A stretch of DNA of 64,000 bases from Posidonia oceanica (lineage: Eukaryota > Streptophyta > Magnoliopsida > Alismatales > Posidoniaceae): assembly GCA_037176725.1 (NCBI GenBank), contig JAZBRS010000026.1:151167501-151231500 (forward strand), in the 5' to 3' direction. The position numbers were made by a program, and so were the translations under genes. Within the stretch, counting starts at the first letter, position 1; the number at the start of each line of letters is the position of its first letter. Positions 1 to 11,773 of the stretch are shown one piece after another. Under the pieces are notes generated by a model. The model was not told the origin of the DNA. It made no database searches and worked only from the letters and a program-made list of their open reading frames with translations.

Positions 1-145
1 TGAGTCAAGTACGATCAAGCGATGCTTCGAAGAAATTACGGAAGATCTGGGAAATGTGTTATCAACACTTAGACATGTGATTTGGGTGCCTCAGAAGTTC
101 CTGTCCTCTATGAACTCTGGGAAATGCGAAAATGGGATATCTACA
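1..145 (-). repeat. Element E 3' LTR, first 145 bp (U3 start)
   Basis: This matches 7895-8039 with about four substitutions. On the minus strand it starts TGTAGATATCCCATTTT, which resembles the LTR starts of elements B, C and D. The rest of the LTR lies left of the window. Confidence 0.75.
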
Positions 146-160
146 AATGCCCCTCCTTGG
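146..160 (-). other. Element E polypurine tract
   Basis: On the minus strand it reads CCAAGGAGGGGCATT, directly before the LTR start at 145. The same AGGGGCAT core precedes the 3' LTR of element B (31682-31694). It would prime plus-strand DNA synthesis. Confidence 0.65.
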
Positions 161-2614
161 AGTTGATCTTGGAACAAGATCAGGTCCAAGGTAGGAACAA
201 TGTTCCATTAAGCATTTCCTGAAAAAGGGAGCTCCGTCTCAAACAATCTGCCACTAGGGATGAAGAAAGACAAATAAAAAAGGAAGAAGGGGTGAACTGA
301 CTCGGTGTCGGGAGATTGCCGAACGACCGAGTGGTTCGATTAATTGCCGTCATATTGAAGACTCAAGCATGGAGGGGTCAAGTCGGTGCTATGTGTCGCA
401 GCTGATGTCGAGACCTGTCAACCATGTAGAGATATACTTCATCGGGGCAGAAGCTAAGGAGGAGATCGTGGGGCGTGACCCTTACACGATCGAAAAGGAG
501 TGCTCTTGTGGCATCTTGTTTGAGATTTTGCTTGGATTGGAATTGATAGAAGGATTGGTAGGAACTAGGTTGGCTCTAGGAGAATCACATGCCCTAAGGG
601 TTTCTAACACTCTTGAAGGTCATTTGGCTCTGTCTGTGCTCCACTTCCAATGATATGAGAAAATGCATGGATGCATGATTCAAGCAAACAATGATAATGC
701 AAATGCAAGTCAACATACGATGCAATGAATGGTTCATATGCTAGGTTAGGCCGGCGGGGTACGGTTGTTCCCAAACCATATGGACATATGCAAAATGAAT
801 GAATGCAATTCATTGTGCTCAAGTGTTCTCCGTCTTCGAGTGTGACCAGCACTCTCCGGAAAGGACCGTCGTCCCACAACTCGACTTGGCAAATAAAGGA
901 GTTCTATGATTAAAGAACCGGGTGAGGGAGTAAACCCTTCCTTTCCCAAACCAGGGTTTGCCTTTTAGTCAAAGTGGGTGTGCCTTTGCACACTATATGA
1001 GCCCCTTAGGCGTGAGCTCATTCTTTATGTTGTAAGCTTTGTACCTGCACACCTAACAAGGATGTTAGTAATCACAGGTGAACATTTCCCAGTTCCTAGG
1101 GAGATTGGCTAAGTTATACTTGTATAGGAGATAACTAATCCCTTAATCAACATGCTTGGAAACTAGGTGGAGGGAATTAGTCTTGGCCTCAACAGAGAGA
1201 TGGAAAATCGGAGCCCAATAGATGCCGATTGTGAGTCATCTGTAGATGCTCTAAAGATTATTGCAGAAGTAATGTCTTTGTTGAGAAAACGCACCCAAGC
1301 CGTGAGTCATGCTTGAGTAGGACGCTATCTCCAAATCCGAGTGAGTTGATTGTTGCATCACCGGCCAGACTAATTCTAGTTTTCCTACTTACTAAGTTTT
1401 CACTTGTATGTAGGGTGGATGGTGCTTCTTTTGGTTGGTTTTCTTGGATTTTCTTTTTTTTTTTTTTTGAATTTTGGATTTTCTGATTTTTTTTTTTTGC
1501 TATTTTGGGTTTTTTTGATTTTTGGTATTTGGGATTTTTTGATTTTTTGGGTAGTTTTTGGATTTTCTGATTTTTGGTAGTTTTTGGATTTTCTAATTTT
1601 TTTTTGTTGATGTTTTTTGGATTGATGAGTGTGGTCATAACCTTCTTACTTAAAGACCTTGTAGTATTGCCTTGTATTATCTAGGGTGAGAGAACATTCC
1701 CTTCTAACATGCCTAGTCTTTTGAGAACTTGGGACCTCATACTAGCCTTAGTTTGATTATTGTTTCCTTCATTTAATCAATCCCTGAACTTTTAGGATTC
1801 CCTGCCCCTTGCCTGTGAGTGAGATAGGTGGAGGAGGTTTGTAGTGCAGTAAGCTCTCAACTTCGGCTTAGGTCTTGAATTCCACTTGCCTTTCTTTGGT
1901 CCTTAATGCGTCTTTCCAGGATTTATGCTTTAGACACATACACAACTTTTGCCATGTTCCTTTTCTGCTCTTTGGACAGCTCTTTGCTGACCTCTTTCAG
2001 TTGGACAGTTTCTTTTACTGTCTCTTTTCATTTGTTCCTCACTTGGATAGCTTCTTTGCTGCCTTCTTTCCTCTCTGTTTGGGTAGTTTTTGCTGCCATC
2101 TTTTCTAGACGCTTTCTAAGTTAATTGGCAAGCGGTTCGTACCATAAGCCTCTACTCCGAGCTTGCCTTTCTCTTACCTCCCCATGCAAGTGTATGTGCA
2201 GACAGGACAAGGTTGAGGTTACCTTAGTTGTTCAGTTCCTTTTCTATTTAGGATGCAACCTTCTTTCCTTGTCTAGGACTTGGTCTTTGGTTCCTTTCTT
2301 GACTTTGGCATGCTAATTAAGGGTGTATTGTATGTAACTCCCATGGATCTAAAGATGCCTTTAGGTTGTCACCACCAATGGTTGGACCTTCCCTGGGTGT
2401 GATGGTCTCAGCTTAGGAAACCTTAGATAATATTTTGGCAATTCTGCTAAATGCCTCAAGTTGTCAGGTGTAACCCACACTCATCAGTCATTTTTATTAT
2501 TTATTACTTATAATCTAACTTAGCATTAGAGATAAATAAAGATAAATAAAGGAAAACAGAGTGCGGAAAGGAAAATGTCTTATTTACAAGTTTTAATTAA
2601 ATTAACCACTACCC
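161..2614 (-). other. Element E 3' untranslated region
   Basis: No supportable gene. The stretch is AT-rich, with a run of T-rich direct repeats at about 1440-1625 (A-rich on the element's sense strand) that gives a spurious lysine/asparagine-rich frame. The remaining short frames on both strands lack recognisable domains. It lies between the degenerate gag frame and the polypurine tract, where Tat-type elements carry a long 3' UTR. Confidence 0.5.
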
Positions 2615-5332
2615 TCAGTCGGGTTCAATGGAACTTCGCACCTCCCTTCCCAGATGAGGGGGCTTACCTGAGGGGTGACTGCAGAAGTCTGCCCCAGGCA
2701 TTGAGTAGTCAGGTGCTTGTGGCGCATATTCTTGTCTTTTCTTTGGTTTGCGCCCAGTCTTTGCTTTCAGAGCGTCAGAGTCGGACTCATTTTGACCCAT
2801 TCCAGGCAGTGTGCCCCTGGTGGCCTTGTCTTGGAGTGAAGCTATCAGATTTCCTCCCCCTCTTGAAGTGTGACCATTGGTGGGTTCTGTATTAACCTCT
2901 CCTTCATGAACACAGTGCTCATGACTGCCCCTAGTGTGTCCTCTTATAGGATCGGGTGGTTTGGGAGGAGGATCAACTCTTGCTTGTGCTGCATGGAGCG
3001 GCGAGTTGCATATGGCTTCCATGTCATACTAGTCCACATCAGCATATTCATCGTAGGTGGGCGACTAGCTTTCTTCTATTAAGTCCTGGAATATCTGAGA
3101 GTCCACTGTCTTCTTATCGCACCAATTAGTGTCAGTGTACTCGTCATAGATGGGCGACCAATCTTCTTGGATCGTGTCCTGAGAGTTTAGAGTAGGTGTT
3201 GAGGGTGTCTTGAGATTAAGGTCCTCTCTGCTTGATGGGCTCTGTTTTGGATATGCTTGTATGCACTAGATGGATGCCAATTTAGATCGAGCAACTGATA
3301 GGATGATCTCTGCATCCGCGTGAGCCACTCGATGGTTGAGTAAGGGCTCTTGATGTATCTGCATCACTTACTGGTCCCCTTGAGCTACTTTTAGTCTGGC
3401 TTTAAGCTCAGGCCACATGATTTCACCCTTGTCATTAAGATTATGTATTTTATCTTTGACAATGAAACAGTCTTCAAGGGTGTGCCCATGGTTTTGATGA
3501 TAAGGACAGTGCTTGGTCATATCAGCATTTGGAAAACTTGGCCTGGGTTCAGGGAGTCGCAGATCTCCACTTTCAACCAACATCCTGAATGTATCGGGGA
3601 TCGATTCAGGAAGTAGAGGATAGCTTTGCCTCTAGGGGCCCTTGTAGTTTCCTAGTGGAGGGATGTTGTGGTAGTTCCTCTGCCTCTGCTGTCGCCCCTG
3701 ATATGCATTGTTCGTCCATCCTTGCTGGGCATGCACCGGGTAGTCAAGTGGCGGTCGTTGTTGATGCTGTATTGGCTGCACTAACTGCCCCTGGTACTGT
3801 GCCGGTTGCGCTTGGGCTAGAAACGATTGCCCAGACTGATATTGGGGGTTTCTTTGCCCCTTCCGCCTCTACTGAATTGAAACTTGGGCCATGTCACCAC
3901 TGACGCCTTCAAGTGTATAGCTAGAGGTTGTCTTCTTGGCCCTTCCTTTGGGTTCCAAGAATGGAAGCTCTTCTTTGTGACAGAGGACTCTAGCAGCACG
4001 CTCGTACAGTTGAGGGTACGTTTGAAGGTCACTAATCAGCAGCCCTGTTTTGAGCGCTCCTGTAGTGTTTTGTGAAATGACCTCAACTGCTTGGCTTTCT
4101 GGGATGTAGCATGTTGACCTTGCAGTCATATCTCTCCATCTGCTTACAAAAGTTGCGAACTCCTCATCAGGTTTCATTCTTTCAGCGAGGAGGTCGCTCA
4201 TTGTAGGTTCGTGCTGGATGCGATGGCTATATTGGAGTAGGAATTTTTCCTGAACCATCTTGAAGCTACTGAGATCATATGCTGTGAGCATGTTGAACCA
4301 TCCCAGTGCTTCTCCTTCCAAGCTTTTGAAGAAGAGGTAGATAGTGAGCCCATTATCATATTGATAGGGTAGAGCATGCATAGTAAATGTGGCTAGATGG
4401 CCTCTTGGATCCTCTATTCCACTGTATTTCCTCATCTTTGGCATTTTGAATCAAGGTGGAAGAACAAAATGAGGAAATTTAGAAGTGTCAAACCCTATTG
4501 GTGCTTTATGTGTAACCCCTACCTCTGTGAGTGCCTCAGAGATCATTCTTTTGATGTCCTATCTTGGCATGGCGTGTTGTCCCTGGTTTAGGTGCCCATG
4601 TGTTTGGTGGAACGGTGGTGATAGAGGGTCGTATGGTGGAGAGAAGGGTTGGGTTTGATGTGGAATGTAGTATGATTGTGTGTTAGCGGAAGGTTGTGGT
4701 GAGTGTGTTATTCCGGGATACTGTGGTTGGTATGACGTTCCGGGATATTGTGGTTGTTGGTAGGTTGTGTATGATGGCATGGTTTGATGCATGGAAGGAT
4801 AGGTTGGTGTTGCATGGTATTGTGGGAATGGACCTCGAGTAGGGAAGTTTGTAGTGAGGTTTAGTGGCGTGGTGCATATGTGAGTGGGCGTGATTAGTGG
4901 GTTTTGGTGAGGGTTTAGGAAAGAAGTTTGGTGGACGGATGAGGTTTGTAGGCTCCTAAATGAGGGATGGTGGTGCCGTGCCACTAGTTGGTAGATCTCA
5001 TTAGTCGTTTCCTCAGACAGATAGGAAGCGGTCGATGTAGGCGGCACTGCTGGGGAGGTTACCTCAGGAAGTGTGTGCTCAAACGAGGTACTCCATGTTC
5101 GGGAGTGGTTTACTCCTCTCTCTCCTTCAACTCCTTGTGCAAAGTTGGGAGTTTCTGGCTCTTGTGCCTGTGAAGTTGAAGATCTGTAAAAGAACCCATC
5201 TAGGCCTAGACTTGATTGCGCCGTAGAGGTAGAGGTTGAGGCAGAGGTCGTATTGATGTGCTCTTGATTCGACCGATAAAGCTCCATTGTGATATTGTCT
5301 TTTAAATTATCACAAAAAACTTGAAAAAGCAA
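2615..5332 (-). pseudogene. gag: Degenerate gag of element E
   Basis: One minus-strand frame of about 905 codons, interrupted by roughly eight stops (for example near 4560, 3870, 3633 and 3369). In order it holds an N-terminal Ser/Thr/Pro/Tyr-rich part (5332-4560), a capsid-like retrotrans_gag region (about 4444-3900, with LFFKSLEGEALGWF and FATFVSRWRDMTA), a Gln-rich linker, a zinc-knuckle-like motif CPYHQNHGHTLEDC (about 3500, Cys-His-His-Cys as in many plant Ty3/gypsy gags) and a C-terminal tail with two copies of a (S/P)PxYDEY-type motif. The capsid would coat the RNA in the cytoplasm. No pol domain follows, so enzymes must have come from another element. The capsid resembles Tat-type gag but differs clearly from the gag of B and C. 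Frame and motifs are seen; the lineage is inferred. Confidence 0.7.
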
Positions 5333-7270
5333 ATTACAGACTCAAACACACTAGTTAATGCGGACTCAAAAAAAAAGAAAAATAACATAAACAATTTGTG
5401 CCGATGCTCCAGCAACCTGTGAACAGTAATAATTAAATGCCTACAATCAAGGCACTCTGAAATGTAACGTTTTCCCTGTAGTCACCTGTATGTCAGGTGG
5501 CCAAACAAGTCGCCTCTTGTAAAGGCAGCTAAGCGAGGTGCCTTCTGAACAGGCAGCTGTGCCTCTATTTTTCCAGCAAACCAGGTCCGTCTTAGACAAA
5601 CCGCGCAACAAATAGGAAAAAGGAAATTCAAGTCTCAGATAGAGCATCGATTTTACTAGTTCAGCTGTTTAATTAGTTGATTAATTAAACCTGCATGTGT
5701 CACAAATAAATTGGATTTTTGGCTTACAGGTACCACTCTTTGACCTTTGTCAGGGTCCACCAAGAGGACCTAGATGGCGGATTTTTCTATCTAAAGAGGG
5801 ACCCACCACCTAGTATTCTGTCCTTAGGATCGGCACTTAGCAAACCACAAAACAGCAAATAAACACGGAATATTAGAGTGTCAAGTATCTACAAAGGATT
5901 ATTATTGACTTAGGGAGAAGAAGGACTCAATAATAACACCTTAGGACACCTTGAGATCTTGATCTAACTATTACAACCAATACTGAGTATGGGAGAGCGA
6001 CTTGCACTAGTCCAGGTTCGCTCAGGTTGATCGTTCTAGTTAGATCAAGATTCCCTCAAGGAACTTTATCTCTAATATAAGAAAATAGTTTCCACCTTAA
6101 GGGTGGGCACAAACAATCCTAGAAACCGTTAAAAAAACGAAAATACAATGGACAGAAATGATTTTTTGATTGTTTTTTTATGCGACTGCAGATCTAAAAC
6201 ACAACGCAAATTACAAAAAATGCTACTGATCTGTAGTGAAACGGACTCGGATTAAGTCGCTTGTGATGATGGCGCCCCTGTCAATCGCCACATAGTGGTG
6301 CGACTAAGACAGGCGCTCCTTAAAAAGGTAGCTCAGTTTCAGAGTCTTTTGACCTCAGTAAAACCGACCCAGCTGTTGAAGCTATGGGTTTTACTAACAT
6401 CAGAAACAATAAAAAAAACCAATAAAGGGTTTGGGTGTCGTGAAAACCTACACACACGATTCCCCAAACCGAAAACTACACCTAGATCTATAACAATAAC
6501 GGAAAGAAGGTAAAGGAATCGCTTACATAGCACAGGGGTTGGCTAAAACCGGGTCCCACCGTGATCGCCAACTTCTATGGATGTGGATTTGGGGGTGCTT
6601 GGAATGAAGGTAACAATGCTTCCACAACATTCTTAACTTTGTTGTGATCGCCACTTATCAATGGGCAGACAAGGCGCCTAGGGAGATGTAGATGATGTGG
6701 GTACTCGGTTCATTGGATCGACGACAGGATGTCATCCAATGGCTTCCTCGTGTCACATGAGCGTTTTCCTTTTCCTTCAAAACAAATGAAAATAAGAGAT
6801 CTAGATAAGTTTGTGTGTAGTAAATGATAACAAAAGCAAACAGAGAATAGTATGGACAAATGAATCTAATACTAACTGGGGGTTGTTCCCCGCATGCATA
6901 TGCTATGGGTCCTATTTTATGGAATGCAATATGAAATGTAATGAAAAAGATTGGAAGAAGATACTCCCTTCACCCTTGTGCTGTATGCAATGGAGTAAGG
7001 AAGTGGAGGCACGGTTGGAGCTCCGGCTATGCTCGAGATCTCTGGGATCGAAGTTGGGACGTGGTAATCTCTGGGATCTAGGGTTTCTCTCTTGAAGGTG
7101 GAAGCTAGGATTCCTCTTTTGAAGGTGGAAGCTAGGGTTTTGGATTGAAAACCCTAACTCTTTGAAGGTGGAAGCTCAAAAGAAATCTGAAAGAAATCTC
7201 TCTCATGAGCTCTCTCCAAAATAGGTTTTTCTCCAAATTGGCCGGGGGGACCCAAGTACTGACGTACGAG

Positions 7271-7282
7271 GTCTATTTATAG
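7271..7282 (-). promoter_or_regulatory. TATA box of element E 5' LTR
   Basis: The minus strand reads CTATAAATAGAC, about 760 bp into the LTR, with no competing TATA-like site nearby. Transcription would start around 7240-7250 and run toward gag. Confidence 0.55.
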
Positions 7283-7426
7283 GCTCAGGGGATGTGGGTG
7301 GTTCACACCTAGAAGCTTCTAGAAGAAAAGTGACAATTATTGTCAGTCGCCGCATATGTAAGCGACTAAGACCAGCAATCGCTCAAGCACTCATGGGAAA
7401 ACTGTGGAAATTCAGTTTGATGGATG

Positions 7427-7562
7427 CCACGACCATTAGTCGCCGGTTATGTTGGCGTCTATCGGTCGAGGGGATTGTGGGAAAAAACCGTTGTATTCCA
7501 CGACCGTTAGTCGCCGGTTATGTTGGCGTCTAACAGTCGGTGGGATCGTGGGAAACAACCGT
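7427..7562. repeat. Two tandem copies of a 71-bp unit in the E LTR
   Basis: The segment from CCACGACC at 7427 recurs at 7498, including the string TTAGTCGCCGGTTATGTTGG. It lies just upstream of the TATA box in U3, where duplicated enhancer-like segments are common in LTRs. No function is shown. Confidence 0.6.
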
Positions 7563-8039
7563 CAAAAATAACTGCAAGAGGCAGTTAAAGGAGCCCACAA
7601 CAGTTAGTCGCCTGCTACGATGACGTCTAGGTTAGTCGCCTGTTAAAAGGGCATCTATCCATGTCGCCTCCCCAGCTGACAACTAGCAAGCTCAGTTCAT
7701 TCCTAGCTTTAGCTCTTAGGTTCTATCCAGAGAAAACATGATAAAAGGCCGGGAAACTTCAGATAGTCTATGAAATCATGAAGACATCTTCTCTAACTCA
7801 AATCTGCCACAAATCTGAGTAGAAATGAAGGACACTCGAGGTACTAAGACTTGTTGTGAGTCTGAGTGCATCAGCTCTGCCACAGCCAATAACCTGAGTC
7901 AAGTACGATCAAGCGATGCTTCGAAGAAATTACAGAAGATCTGGGAAATGTGTTATCCACACTTAGACATGTGATTTGGGTGCCTCAGAAGTTCCTATCC
8001 TCTATGAACTCTAGGAAATGCGAAAATGGGATATCTACA

Positions 8040-8575
8040 GTTCTCAAACCAACTGAGGAAACAAGCAGACGTGACTTCGAAAAGGCATGCAAAGGCACTC
8101 GTCCTCAAACCAACTGAGGAAACAAGCAGACGTGACTTCGAAAAGGCACGCAAAGGCGCTCGTCCTCAAACCAACTGAGGAAACAAGCAGATGTGACTTC
8201 GAAAAGTCATGCAAATGCACTCGTCCTCGAACCAACTGAGGAAACAAGCAGACGTGACTTCGAAAAGGCATGCAAAGGCACTCATCCTCAAACCAACTGA
8301 GGAAACAAGTAGACGTGACTTCGAAAAGGCACGCAAAGGCGCTCATCCTCAAACCAACTGAGGAAACAAGCTGACGTGACTTCGAAAAGGCACACAAAGG
8401 TGTTTGTCCTCAAACCAACTGAGGAAACAAGCAAACGTGACTTCAAAAAGGCACGCAAAGGCACTCGTCCTCAAACCAACAGAGGAAACAAGCAGACGTG
8501 ACTTCGAAAAGGCAAACAAAGGCGCTCATCTTCAAACCATCGAGGAAACAAGCAGACGCACGAGTCAACAGAAAG
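8040..8575. repeat. 61-bp tandem array in the 3' UTR of element A
   Basis: About 8.7 copies of a 61-bp unit; GTCCTCAAACC recurs at 8101, 8162, 8223 and onward. Each unit has a short inverted repeat, CCTCA/TGAGG, with a 7-nt spacer. Related diverged units of about 80 bp occur at 10545-10700 and 14280-14430. Tandem arrays in the 3' UTR are known for Tat/Ogre elements. Confidence 0.85.
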
Positions 8576-9113
8576 AGGGTGATACCATATGCCAGCAAAG
8601 AAAGATACCCTTGTATCAAGGATGATACTAGGGGACAGCCGAAGCGCCCTTGGCATAAAAAAGCAGAGACATAGACAAAACTAACGCGCTTGTCAAGCGA
8701 GTAGTTAGGGTTACCAGCCCTGGGCGGATCCGGGCAAGAGTGCTCGAGGCTTTGCTTGGTGTAGTTCTGGCATTGGTCTACAGAGATTCTGGCATCCTGT
8801 CGGAGTGTAGTGGTATTCTTGTAACCTTCCTTGGTGCTGAGGATGTTGGCAGTTGCTCCTGCTCTTGCAAGTTGTCAGGATCTGCCAACACCCTCCTCGT
8901 GGCTCCGAGGGGTGCGATGTGCGAAGTTGAAGCAATATGCTAAAGATATGATTGCGTGAGACCATACATGCATCAAGTCATGGAGAGTAAATCCAATACA
9001 CAAGCAGACAAGTCAAAACATTCTTGCATTAATGAAGTCTTGGTTACATGCCTGTAGTAGGCTGAACAATGTACAGCAAGACTCAAAAGGGGACGAGCAG
9101 TTGCACAAACGGC
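8576..9113 (-). other. Element A 3' UTR between PMD copy 2 and the 61-bp array
   Basis: No gene seen. It aligns by eye with 34137-34665 of element B: both have GATACC-type inverted-repeat segments, an ACAAAACT(A/G)ACG string and a GTACCAGCCC/GTTACCAGCCC block, in the same order. This confirms that A and B share 3' UTR architecture. Confidence 0.5.
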
Positions 9114-10316
9114 CTAACTAATTCGGGCCTTCTTCGCTTTCTTGGTGTTAGGGAACAAGGGTGCGCCAGGTGGAATCTCGTTGATAGGCCAAAGCCCCTG
9201 CACTTCAGTTACGTAATCAGAGGAGCATCCTAAGCCTTTGACAACCGCAATGTCTATTGACTGCACCCTGTGGCACATGAGGTCGGCTAGCTCTGTTGTT
9301 GCAGCAGTTGTACTGAGAGGGTAGGGCTGGAGAAGCCTCGGCATTGTACTATCGACGAAGGCCCCCTACTGGAAATCGAACTGTCGCATGACCCGAATAG
9401 GGTGATACTCCATGCCTTCGATGAATCCTGGCAGCACAACTAGTTGTATGTCGTGAGTGCTGAAGAAGACATTGAATGGCTCAACTGCCGATGGGATGAT
9501 ACGCCAGGTCACTGTATCATCTGTTAGCTTTGACAACTTCTCATACTCTTCGCGTACACTCTTGGTGGTCTTGGCATGGCCGCTGCTGTAGTATGTCTCG
9601 AATGCTTGCTTCTGGGGGCACAGAATGTCTATCTCTAAATGTCCAAACAGCCAAACCTGCACTAGAGCCCCGTAGCCGTGAAAGTGACGGCAGCGGTGTG
9701 AAATGCAGTCCAGCTTGCGATAGGTCTCTGCTAGGACGACTGGTGCCAGGTCAATCTGCCGGGTCACCACAGCAAGTGCGATCTCAGCAACCTCGATTGC
9801 AACTGTTGTCCAGCCATGAGTGAAGATCAACTCGCCTAGGAAGTGGGTGACGAAGCCTCAGAGCCATAACTCGTCTCCCAATATGGTGCGCTTCTTGGCG
9901 ACTTCCTCAAAGTACTTCAGGCGGAGCATGGGTACGGGACTGTCAAGGCAGACCAGTCTCTTCTCGCAGCTCTCCACAAAGAGTCCAGTCAACTGCTTCA
10001 AAACAGCGACATAACCGGTACACCTTGTGAACACAGCTGGTCCCATGAGGGTGGAGAAGCCGCAGATCCGGTGTACCTCCTCCAGCGTTGGCGTCAGCTC
10101 CGTCCTACCGAAGCGAAAGACATGGTGCGCTGGCTTCCAGAACCTTGTGGCAGCGCATAGGAGATGTCGGCTTACTTCTACATCAGCAACCTTCAGAAGT
10201 CTGGGCAGGATGCCCCACAGGCTCAGCTTCTCGTGGTCGGCCTCTGTGAGCTCACCGATCCAACCCCGGAGGACTTCAGAGCAATGTGGCAGGGTTACCA
10301 AAGTGGAGAAACCCAT
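9114..10316 (-). pseudogene. Plant mobile domain (PMD) protein, copy 2 of element A
   Basis: A 1203-nt minus-strand frame (ATG at 10316, TAG at 9114-9116, 400 codons) broken by TGA near 9858 and TAG near 9366. It shows PMD (PF10536, 'aminotransferase-like') features: SRHLLCAATRFWKPAHHVFR, FRFGRTELTPTLEEV, and a histidine-rich ISHRCRHFHG segment in the middle. The family occurs in host proteins such as MAIN/MAIL and in mobile elements; its biochemical role is not settled. It lies downstream of integrase on the same strand, in the env position. The length equals the copy in element B to the base. The stop near 9366 is shared with B but is a Gln codon in copy 1. Confidence 0.75.
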
Positions 10317-11773
10317 TGTGCAGAATAGGATGCGGGCAACTGGTATAAGGTCTTTGGGTACCTGTAATCAAAGTTGTTCATTAATCCAGAGCAAGTACCG
10401 GCATACAATACGAGCTGTCAGAGAAACAGATGTGCATATCAAAGCTGGTAAAGCAGTTCAAATGTTACAGCTAACAATCAGGTCGCAGAATCCAAGCACA
10501 TTCAGCTATGTAAAGGAGGGCGTCACTAGCACAGGGTGAAGTCACACAAAGGCACTCCTGTCCTCGTTCGTGCGGAGCGAGGGAACAAGGGAAAGTGGTT
10601 TCGTCTGTCCAGAGTGAAGTCACAAAAGGGGTACGCTTGCCCTCATTCATACGGAGCGAGGGAACAAGCAAAAGGGACCTCGTCTGCTCAGAGCGAAGTT
10701 GCACAGTGGTTAAGCGCAGTGCCTGACTGCACAGCCTTGACAGCCTGTGAGGGACCTCAAGGTGCCAAGGTTGTCCCGTTGTCTCTGAGGTGGCTGCCCT
10801 ATCTCTGACCGTTGATGTACTCCTTGAGCTGCTGCACTGACCATGATAAACTGCTTTGAAACTCGAAGGCAGTCAACCTACCCTGACAGGAGTACTGTCC
10901 CAGCGCCGAGCTGAGCCTTGCAGAGTGGGAGGAAAAGGGCAAGAGGAACGATTTGATAGTAGATAGATGCATGCATGATCTATGCTAAATTTCTATTGCC
11001 CTCGGCATATGGAGTGCCTGATGCCTGCTGCAAAGGAAAGGAGTGATCTCTAATTCAACAAACTTTACTTGGATTCCTAACTATCGGTGGCACTCCGGAA
11101 CGGGTGATGGTTTTGATGTTAAGGTGGTGGTGAGGTGAGGACATGCTTCATGCCAAACTCTCGAGGACCTACACCTACTCTTTTCATTTTTCACTGTTTC
11201 TTTTACTCCCACATAGACGTGCAGGCTTCCCCATCCTTGACATGGAGGTAAAAGGTGCCTGGTTTGAGGCAGGGGAGTTGCTGCTGGACAGGGGTGGCTA
11301 AGTTTTGTGAGATTTGAGGGTTCCCCAAGCGCGGACTCCGACTCCTCTCCAAGGTAAGTAGGAGGGATAAGGTCACGCTGCTCGCATCTATCTCTAGGGT
11401 TGACTTCTGTCTTCGCCTTCTATCTTCTTTTTCTTTTGTACCTAGGCTTAGACATGTATGTTTTGCTCACGCTCTCTCACACCCTAGCATTTTATCTCCC
11501 TCAAGGGGCATAAGTCCTAGGGGGTCTGGACACTTTGTCTGTCCTCACTGGCTGGTGGCTCCCTCACTGGTTAGAGAATCTAAGTAGTATCGGGTGAGGT
11601 AGAGTGTACTCTTTCCAGAGCAGGCAAGCATTTTCGATTTCATCACCGGGCTATGATTACAATGTACATGATATATTTTCATCTCTCTGATAAATAAACA
11701 TGACTGAAATGCATGCAAAAGAAAAAATGCAAGAAGTGGGAAAGAGGGGACTCTGCAAGACAACAGCGGTAGG
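10317..11773 (-). other. Integrase-PMD interval, copy 2 of element A
   Basis: No gene supported. It contains about two diverged 80-bp repeats at 10545-10700 (GGAGCGAGGGAACAAG), a block at about 10995-11180 and a block at about 11520-11660. The last two are clearly conserved at 14790-14960 and 15300-15440, and in B at 36280-36460 and 36960-37110. Conservation without a shared reading frame suggests untranslated RNA or processing signals for PMD expression. Confidence 0.5.

Larger units (their letters stand above)
1..8039 (-). mobile_element. Element E: gag-only (non-autonomous) LTR retrotransposon, 3' LTR cut by window edge
   Basis: Positions 1-145 and 7895-8039 are direct copies of one 145-bp sequence with about four differences. 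Each ends at its high coordinate in ATATCTACA, so on the minus strand each begins TGTAGATATCCC, an LTR start. A purine-rich tract precedes only the copy at 145, which makes that the 3' LTR and the copy ending at 8039 the 5' LTR of a minus-strand element. Between them lies one degenerate gag-type frame and no protease, RT or integrase. This matches the described class of gag-only terminal-repeat elements (TR-GAG). It sits inside the 61-bp tandem array of element A; the presumed target duplication on the right is GTTCT (8040-8044), and its left partner is outside the window. Confidence 0.7.
5430..8039 (-). repeat. Element E 5' LTR (inner boundary approximate)
   Basis: The high-coordinate end is fixed at 8039 by identity with 1-145. 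The inner end is not fixed because the matching LTR is cut off. A plausible end is near 5430, just upstream of the gag frame, where the minus strand reads TTCACAGGTTGCTGGAGC, but no convincing tRNA complement was found. A minus-strand TATA box at 7271-7282 supports U3 running from 8039 to about 7250. No gene is visible inside. Confidence 0.5.

Noticed and set aside
1258..1638. Lys/Asn-rich minus-strand frame in element E
   Set aside because: It is encoded by a T-rich simple repeat and has no domain.
5405..5440. Primer-binding site of element E
   Set aside because: TGGAGCATCGGCAC follows a CA end near 5433, but the spacing is odd and I could not match a tRNA 3' end, so it is not listed as a feature.
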